A DNA stretch of 11,509 nucleotides from positions 1 through 11,509 of the forward strand of contig UQOC01000064.1 in NCBI GenBank assembly GCA_900542565.1, given 5' to 3'. Positions 7,407-11,509 of this stretch are shown here, one piece after another. The translations under genes and the position numbers were made by a program. Each line of letters starts with the position of its first letter. The stretch's first letter is position 1. The notes under the pieces are model-generated. The model was not told the DNA's origin, made no database searches, and saw only the letters and a program-made list of their open reading frames with translations. Source of the DNA: an uncultured Eubacteriales bacterium (GTDB lineage Bacteria > Bacillota > Clostridia > Peptostreptococcales > Anaerovoracaceae).

Positions 7407-7419
7407 CTGCTGTTCTACT

Positions 7420-7443
7420 AAACAAGGCGACCGAAGGTCGCCT
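7420..7443 (-). terminator. Intercistronic hairpin between clpX and lon, possible partial terminator
   Basis: Three bases past the clpX stop, the minus strand forms an 8-bp GC-rich stem: AGGCGACC, loop TTC, GGTCGCCT (arms 7436-7443 and 7425-7432). TTGTTT follows. The stem is strong but the U-tract is short and broken, so it could terminate only part of the transcripts, or protect the 3' end of a tig-clpP-clpX message. No convincing promoter for lon was found in the remaining gap, which argues that some read-through feeds lon. Confidence 0.55.
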
Positions 7444-7446
7444 GTC

Positions 7447-8727
7447 TTATGAAGCGTTCGCTTCTTGATCTTTTAATTGCTTCCCGGAATTTAATACCAG
7501 CTTTGGTCTTCCTTTCATTTCTATGGTCTCTCTGGTTATTATACACTTTTCAACATCATTTCTTGAAGGTATTTCGTACATGATGTCAGTCATTATATCT
7601 TCCATTATACCTCTGAGACCTCTGGCTCCGGTCTTGCGTTTCAGAGCCTCTCTTGCCACCGCTCTTATGGCTTCGTCATCCATTTCCAGTTCTACATTGT
7701 CCATGGCCAGCAGCTTCCTGTACTGTTTGAGGAGAGCATTCTTAGGTTCTTTTATTATCCTGACCAGGGCATCCTCTGAAAGTTCTTCCAGGGTGACGAT
7801 CACCGGAAGCCTGCCTACAAATTCAGGTATAAGCCCGAACTTGAGAAGATCCTCAGGCCTTACCTGTGAAAGCAGCTGGCTTTCGTCAGTCCTGCTGGGC
7901 TGTATGTCTGCGTTGAAACCTATCACCTTGTCACCCATACGGCGCTTGATGACCTTGTCCAGTCCGTCAAAGGCTCCGCCGCAGATGAACAGTACATTGG
8001 TGGTATCAAACTGGATAAACTCCTGATGGGGATGTTTCCTGCCGCCCTGAGGAGGTACATTTGCGACCGTACCCTCAAGGATCTTCAGGAGAGCCTGCTG
8101 GACGCCCTCTCCGCTCACATCTCTTGTGATCGAAGGGTTCTCGGATTTTCTGGCGATCTTGTCGATCTCATCCACATAGATTATCCCCTTTTGCGCTTTT
8201 TCAACATCATAGTCAGCCGCCTGGAGGAGTTTGAGCAGGATGTTCTCCACATCCTCGCCTACATACCCGGCTTCTGTCAGGGCCGTAGCGTCTGCTATGG
8301 CAAAAGGCACATCAAGGATCTTGGCCAGTGTCTGTGCCAGCAGCGTTTTTCCGGAACCTGTCGGTCCAATCATCACAATGTTGCTCTTTTGCAGTTCAAC
8401 ATCGTCATCCACTGCCGGGCTGTTCCCGTTTATCCTTTTATAGTGGTTATATACTGCCACAGCCAGGGCCTTTTTCGCCCTGTCCTGCTCTATCACATAT
8501 TCCGACAATATGTCGGTGATTTCTTTAGGTTTGGGAAGCCTGTAATTCTCGGCTTCTTTTCCGGCAATCTCTTCGTTTTTGGCCCCTTCATTTATTATAT
8601 CTAAGCATATCTGAACACATTCGTCACAGATGTACACTCCCGGCCCTGCTACAAGTCTCTTGACCTGGCTCTGGGGCTTGCCGCAGAATGAACATCTGAG
8701 CTGTTTGTTTTCATCGTATTTGCTCAT
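7447..8727 (-). CDS. clpX: ATP-dependent Clp protease ATP-binding subunit ClpX
   Basis: A 426-residue AAA+ unfoldase that recognises tagged substrates, unfolds them and feeds them to ClpP. The N-terminal zinc-binding domain has four cysteines at 12, 15, 34 and 37 (CSFC...CDEC). The AAA+ core has Walker A GPTGSGKT (121-128), the substrate-gripping pore loop GYVG (154-157), Walker [10 protein letters not shown] (182-190), the GGRKH loop (228-232) and sensor II GARGLR (367-372). IGF at 269-271 is the loop known to dock into ClpP, so the product should partner the ClpP encoded directly upstream. Length matches the family. TAGGGGG at 8735-8741 is the ribosome binding site and overlaps the clpP stop, 11 bp before the ATG at 8727, suggesting coupled translation. 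Confidence 0.98.
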   Translation of the reverse strand: MSKYDENKQLRCSFCGKPQSQVKRLVAGPGVYICDECVQICLDIINEGAKNEEIAGKEAENYRLPKPKEITDILSEYVIEQDRAKKALAVAVYNHYKRINGNSPAVDDDVELQKSNIVMIGPTGSGKTLLAQTLAKILDVPFAIADATALTEAGYVGEDVENILLKLLQAADYDVEKAQKGIIYVDEIDKIARKSENPSITRDVSGEGVQQALLKILEGTVANVPPQGGRKHPHQEFIQFDTTNVLFICGGAFDGLDKVIKRRMGDKVIGFNADIQPSRTDESQLLSQVRPEDLLKFGLIPEFVGRLPVIVTLEELSEDALVRIIKEPKNALLKQYRKLLAMDNVELEMDDEAIRAVAREALKRKTGARGLRGIMEDIMTDIMYEIPSRNDVEKCIITRETIEMKGRPKLVLNSGKQLKDQEANAS

Positions 8728-8738
8728 TTACATTCCCC

Positions 8739-9323
8739 CTATTTTCTCGGTGTTATCACCTGGTCTATCAGACCATACCGGCATGCTTCTTCAGCGCTCA
8801 TAAAATTGTCCCTGTCGGTATCCCTGGCTACTTTTTCCAGAGGCTGGCCTGTGTTCTCAGCCATGATCCTGTTGAGTTTTTCTCTGGTCTTCAATATCCA
8901 GTCTGCATGGATCCTGATATCCTCTGCCTGACCTTTTACCCCGCCCAAAGGCTGATGAATCATTATTTCTGCATTAGGCAGAGCCATCCGTTTTCCTTTT
9001 GCACCAGATGACAGCAGAAAAGCACCCATACTGGCTGCCAGTCCTACACATATGGTGGAAACATCCGGCCTGATATACTGCATAGTGTCGTATATGGCCA
9101 TGCCTGCCGTTACAGAGCCTCCCGGACTGTTTATATATATGCAGATGTCTTTTTCCGGATCTTCTGCCTCAAGGAAAAGAAGCTGGGCCACCACAACGCT
9201 GGCCACATGATCGTCTATCTCCTCCCCCAGAAAGATCACTCTGTCTTTCAGGAGTCTTGAATAGATATCGTAGGATCTTTCGCCCCTTGAAGTCTGTTCT
9301 ATGACATAAGGTATCAAAGCCAT
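8739..9323 (-). CDS. clpP: ATP-dependent Clp protease proteolytic subunit ClpP
   Basis: A 194-residue serine protease subunit that forms the tetradecameric chamber of ClpXP. The catalytic triad is intact and in canonical positions: Ser98 in [11 protein letters not shown], His123 in MIHQPLGG and Asp172 in [13 protein letters not shown], the same numbering as B. subtilis ClpP. The oxyanion-hole stretch [11 protein letters not shown] is at 64-74. The N-terminus ([20 protein letters not shown]) is the usual one with a short processable leader, so the start at 9323 is secure. AAAGGGG at 9331-9337 is its ribosome binding site. It sits 24 bp after tig and 11 bp before clpX. No CtsR-type GGTCAAA tandem was seen upstream, so control is probably from the tig promoter. 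Confidence 0.98.
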   Translation of the reverse strand: MALIPYVIEQTSRGERSYDIYSRLLKDRVIFLGEEIDDHVASVVVAQLLFLEAEDPEKDICIYINSPGGSVTAGMAIYDTMQYIRPDVSTICVGLAASMGAFLLSSGAKGKRMALPNAEIMIHQPLGGVKGQAEDIRIHADWILKTREKLNRIMAENTGQPLEKVARDTDRDNFMSAEEACRYGLIDQVITPRK

Positions 9324-9347
9324 GATCTTACCCCTTTCTTTTGTATG

Positions 9348-10631
9348 TTATTTTATCTTGGCGTTGTCATAGATGAATTCTATTGCTTTTTTGATCTTCA
9401 TATCCTTTTGAAGGAAATTGATGTTTTCAACGCCTATCATTTCTTTAAGCTTGTCGGCGGTAGTCTGATACTGTACTGCCATATCTTCAAGTTCTTTTTC
9501 CAGCTCTTCCTGGGAAACTTCTATCTTTTCGGCTTCTGCTATACCGTTTAGCAGCATTCTTGTCTTAACCTGTCTTTCGGCATCCGGTCTCAGCTCATCT
9601 CTGAAAGCCTTTGCGTCCTTTCCGACAAATTCCACATACTGATCCACAGACAGGCCCTGATAACGGAGCTGCTGATCCAGTTCCTGTATCATCCTGTCTA
9701 TCTCATCCTCGATCATTACCGACGGTATCTCTACTTCGTTGGCTTCTACGACTTTTGCCAGAGCTGCATCCTGCATCTGTCTTTCTTCGGAAGCCTTAGC
9801 ATACTTTTCTAGTCTTTCCCTTGTGGAATTTTTTAATTCCCCCAAAGTATCAAATTCGCTGACATCTTTTGCGAATTCATCGTCAAGCTCAGGAAGCTGT
9901 TCTTCTTTTATCTCATGTACGAGACAATGGAACACGGCCTCTTTGCCTGCAAGATCTTCTGCATGGTAATCTTCAGGGAAGGTCACGGTGACATCCTTTT
10001 TCTCGCCCGGAGTCGCTCCTACAAGCTGTTCCTCAAATCCCGGAATGAACATGCCTGAACCCAGTTTAAGTTCCTGACGTTCTGCTGTGCCTCCTTCAAA
10101 CTGATCGTCGCCGACAAATCCCGAATAATCAAGGAGCAATGTGTCTCCCTCTTTTGCAGGTCTTTCAACCAGCACCATACGTGCATTTCTCTTCTGGAGA
10201 GCTTCTATCTCCTTGTCTATGTCCTCATCTTTTACTTCCTGTACCACCTTGTCGATTTCAACGCCTTTGTAGTCTTTGACATCTACTATAGGATAGCAGG
10301 CAACGGTTATGGTGGCGGAGAAACCTTCTCCCTTTGCTATCTTGCCGAATTCAGCGCGAGGGCTGTCGATAACTTCCAGTTCCAGCTCTGCCAGGGCTTT
10401 GCCGTAATTTTCTCTGAACAGCTCATCTATGGCGTCTTCAAAGAAAACTCCTTCTCCATAGCGTTTTTCTATGATGCTTCTCGGAGCTTTACCCTTTCTG
10501 AAGCCATCTATCTGAAACCTATCTTTATTCTGCTGATAAGCTTTAATCTGAGCATTTTCAAATTCTTCTGCGGAAAATTCGATCGTGAATTTTACATCAT
10601 TATTTTCTCTTGAGATAAATGTAGCTTTCAT
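9348..10631 (-). CDS. tig: Trigger factor (ribosome-associated chaperone, peptidyl-prolyl isomerase)
   Basis: A 427-residue chaperone that binds the ribosome exit tunnel and shields nascent chains. The N-terminal ribosome-binding domain carries the signature GFRKGKAP at 43-50, the same place as in E. coli. The FKBP-type isomerase domain spans about 155-245, with EGDTLLLDYSGFV (161-173) and GSGMFIPGFEEQLVG (191-205). The C-terminal chaperone arms, helical and charged, run from about 250 to the end. I start at the ATG at 10631: AGGAGG at 10642-10647 lies ten bases upstream, and a longer in-frame extension to 10670 would begin at about the predicted transcription start and adds residues unlike trigger factor. 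It is the first gene of the cluster, with its own promoter, and precedes clpP by 24 bp. Confidence 0.97.
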   Translation of the reverse strand: MKATFISRENNDVKFTIEFSAEEFENAQIKAYQQNKDRFQIDGFRKGKAPRSIIEKRYGEGVFFEDAIDELFRENYGKALAELELEVIDSPRAEFGKIAKGEGFSATITVACYPIVDVKDYKGVEIDKVVQEVKDEDIDKEIEALQKRNARMVLVERPAKEGDTLLLDYSGFVGDDQFEGGTAERQELKLGSGMFIPGFEEQLVGATPGEKKDVTVTFPEDYHAEDLAGKEAVFHCLVHEIKEEQLPELDDEFAKDVSEFDTLGELKNSTRERLEKYAKASEERQMQDAALAKVVEANEVEIPSVMIEDEIDRMIQELDQQLRYQGLSVDQYVEFVGKDAKAFRDELRPDAERQVKTRMLLNGIAEAEKIEVSQEELEKELEDMAVQYQTTADKLKEMIGVENINFLQKDMKIKKAIEFIYDNAKIK

Positions 10632-10679
10632 TAAATTCTTTCCTCCTAAATCCCGTATATTAACGGACAATTACAAAAT

Positions 10680-10708
10680 ATTATACCTCAAACACCGCAT
10701 AAAGTAAA
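10680..10708 (-). promoter_or_regulatory. Sigma-A-type promoter of the tig-clpP-clpX-lon operon
   Basis: On the minus strand TTTACT (10708-10703) and a perfect TATAAT (10685-10680) are separated by 17 bp. Transcription should start near 10673, giving a leader of about 42 nt with AGGAGG before the tig ATG. The element lies downstream of the CYTH-gene terminator, so the operon begins here. No CIRCE or CtsR heat-shock operator was recognised next to it. Confidence 0.75.
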
Positions 10709-10719
10709 GACTTCCGAAC

Positions 10720-10746
10720 AAAAATCCCTCCGTCATCCGGAGGGAT
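10720..10746 (-). terminator. Intrinsic terminator of the CYTH gene
   Basis: A perfect 9-bp stem, ATCCCTCCG with CGGAGGGAT (arms 10738-10746 and 10724-10732), a 5-nt loop and a run of Ts (10724-10720 read on the minus strand). It starts only three bases after the CYTH stop codon. Stem GC content and the U-run make this the strongest terminator in the window, and it separates the CYTH unit from the tig operon. Confidence 0.88.
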
Positions 10747-10749
10747 CCA

Positions 10750-11370
10750 TCAGCCTTCTATGAGTTCAAGCCCGACCTGGAACTTGCTCTTGTTTCCCGG
10801 CGTAAGGTTATATTTTGCCGCCAGCTCTCTTCCCAGGGCTATCATATCATCCTGATCTCCGGAAAAAAGCTCTATTTCAAGCTCTGCGACAGGCGCCTGG
10901 CCTTTTGGCGTGATCACCTTTCCTATGTCCAGGGAGATGGCGTCTATGCTCTTGCCCGTATCGACCATTATCTGCTTTCTCAGGCATTCCACTCTCATTA
11001 TCTCTCTGAGCGGCTTACCGCCGACGGCTTCCATGACCTGATCATATATCTCGCTGCCTCTGAAGATCTCAGGATCAGGAGCCTCCATGCTCTCCGGGAC
11101 TACGGGTGTGTTGAACTCGCCTCTCACATGCAGGCCGTCGGAAACCTGACCGTCCCACTTTAAAGTTGCCACCGGATTGCCGTTCTCAAGCCTTATGCGA
11201 AAAGCCATCCTGCCTCTGCACAGGTCCATATCCGCCGTATCGTAATATACGGCGTCCAGCTTTATCTCCTCTTCGCTGCCCTTTTCCTTTATCTCGGAAA
11301 GATGGCTGTCTTTTAATATCTTTTCTCTGGCTATAGGTTCTTCGACCAGATATTTCAGTTCAATCTCCAT
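10750..11370 (-). CDS. CYTH-domain protein (triphosphate-tunnel phosphohydrolase family)
   Basis: A 206-residue soluble protein of the CYTH superfamily, whose members bind triphosphates in a beta-barrel tunnel and act as inorganic triphosphatases, thiamine triphosphatases or, in one class, adenylyl cyclases. The N-terminal signature ExExK is EIELK at 2-6. Further tunnel residues fit in order: YYDT (42-45), FRIRLENG (57-64), TLKWDG (69-74), RGEFN (83-87), RVECLRKQ (126-133), LDIGK (147-151), ELEIEL (163-168) and lysines 194/196 near the C-terminus. The start is the ATG at 11370, with GGAGGAA at 11373-11379; an extended frame to 11439 would begin upstream of the predicted -10 and is rejected. 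The gene is monocistronic, with its own promoter and terminator. Inorganic triphosphatase activity is the likeliest role but is inferred. Confidence 0.88.
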   Translation of the reverse strand: MEIELKYLVEEPIAREKILKDSHLSEIKEKGSEEEIKLDAVYYDTADMDLCRGRMAFRIRLENGNPVATLKWDGQVSDGLHVRGEFNTPVVPESMEAPDPEIFRGSEIYDQVMEAVGGKPLREIMRVECLRKQIMVDTGKSIDAISLDIGKVITPKGQAPVAELEIELFSGDQDDMIALGRELAAKYNLTPGNKSKFQVGLELIEG

Positions 11371-11410
11371 GCTTCCTCCATAGCAGAAATATTGCAAATC
11401 ATCTGCATAT

Positions 11411-11439
11411 GTTTTAGCATATTTTTCATTTTTAGTCAA
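11411..11439 (-). promoter_or_regulatory. Extended -10 promoter of the CYTH gene
   Basis: Minus-strand TTGACT (11439-11434) and TAAAAC (11416-11411) are 17 bp apart, and the -10 is preceded by TGC, an extended -10 signature. The start would fall near 11404, about 34 nt before the ATG, with GGAGGAA between. A second TTGACA on this strand (11466-11461) lies further upstream but has no well-spaced -10. Confidence 0.7.
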
Positions 11440-11460
11440 TTTTTATCATGGATTTGGCCG

Positions 11461-11497
11461 TGTCAAGTTGTTGTGGAGTTTTTGCTTGACAAACTCC
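11461..11497. repeat. Two interlocking inverted repeats upstream of the CYTH gene
   Basis: TGTCAAG (11461-11467) and CTTGACA (11485-11491) form a perfect 7-bp dyad with a 17-bp spacer. GGAGTTT (11475-11481) and AAACTCC (11491-11497) form a second 7-bp dyad with a 9-bp spacer; the two interlock and share base 11491. They lie just upstream of the CYTH promoter. The TTGACA at 11486-11491 could be the -35 of a rightward promoter, but the window ends before a -10 could be judged. Confidence 0.6.
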
Positions 11498-11509
11498 TTG
11501 TGTTGTCGT

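Noticed and set aside
8026..8604. 192-residue open frame on the plus strand inside clpX
   Set aside because: It is a shadow of the conserved ClpX coding sequence, with no motif of its own and no supporting start site.
10632..10723. Heat-shock operator (CIRCE or CtsR type) before tig
   Set aside because: Neither TTAGCACTC-N9-GAGTGCTAA nor a GGTCAAA tandem is present in this interval; only the sigma-A-type hexamers are.
11371..11439. N-terminal extension of the CYTH protein
   Set aside because: It would start upstream of the predicted -10 element, lacks a ribosome binding site, and would put residues ahead of the ExExK signature, which normally lies at the N-terminus.

Overview
The window reads as a chromosomal stretch of a low-to-moderate GC Gram-positive anaerobe, most likely class Clostridia. 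Supporting signs are strong AGGAGG-type ribosome binding sites, sigma-A-type promoters, and the gene order tig-clpP-clpX-lon-engB typical of Firmicutes. The family or species cannot be fixed from the sequence alone. No phage, plasmid, CRISPR or defence genes are visible, and most of the window is housekeeping.

Layout, left to right. Positions 1-386 hold no gene but carry three copies of a 23-26 bp direct repeat (55-129) and the leader and promoter of the only rightward gene, an AGCS-family sodium:amino-acid symporter (387-1805). Every other gene is on the minus strand. A calcineurin-like metallophosphoesterase (1848-2672) converges on the symporter. A 283 bp gap (2673-2955) follows, packed with inverted repeats built on alternating TTGACA/TGTCAA elements.

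From 2956 to 10631, read leftward, lies one tight cluster: trigger factor, ClpP, ClpX, Lon, EngB/YsxC, a small DUF1232 (YkvA-like) membrane protein, hypoxanthine phosphoribosyltransferase, and a PduL-type phosphotransacylase. Gaps are 56 bp or less, and several junctions touch or overlap. A good promoter precedes tig. A hairpin with a weak U-tract between clpX and lon may tune expression inside the operon. Upstream, a CYTH-domain protein (10750-11370) has its own promoter and a strong terminator, so it is a separate unit.

How the genes fit together: trigger factor handles nascent chains, ClpXP and Lon are the ATP-dependent cytosolic proteases, and EngB helps assemble the large ribosomal subunit, giving a protein-quality and translation module. 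Purine salvage (Hpt) and acyl-phosphate metabolism (PduL, with no visible encapsulation peptide) ride on its 3' end, which is the less expected part. No wholly new system is evident. The points most worth a second look are the tandem repeats at the left edge, the structured array at 2759-2914, the pduL placement, and the overlapping inverted repeats at the right edge.
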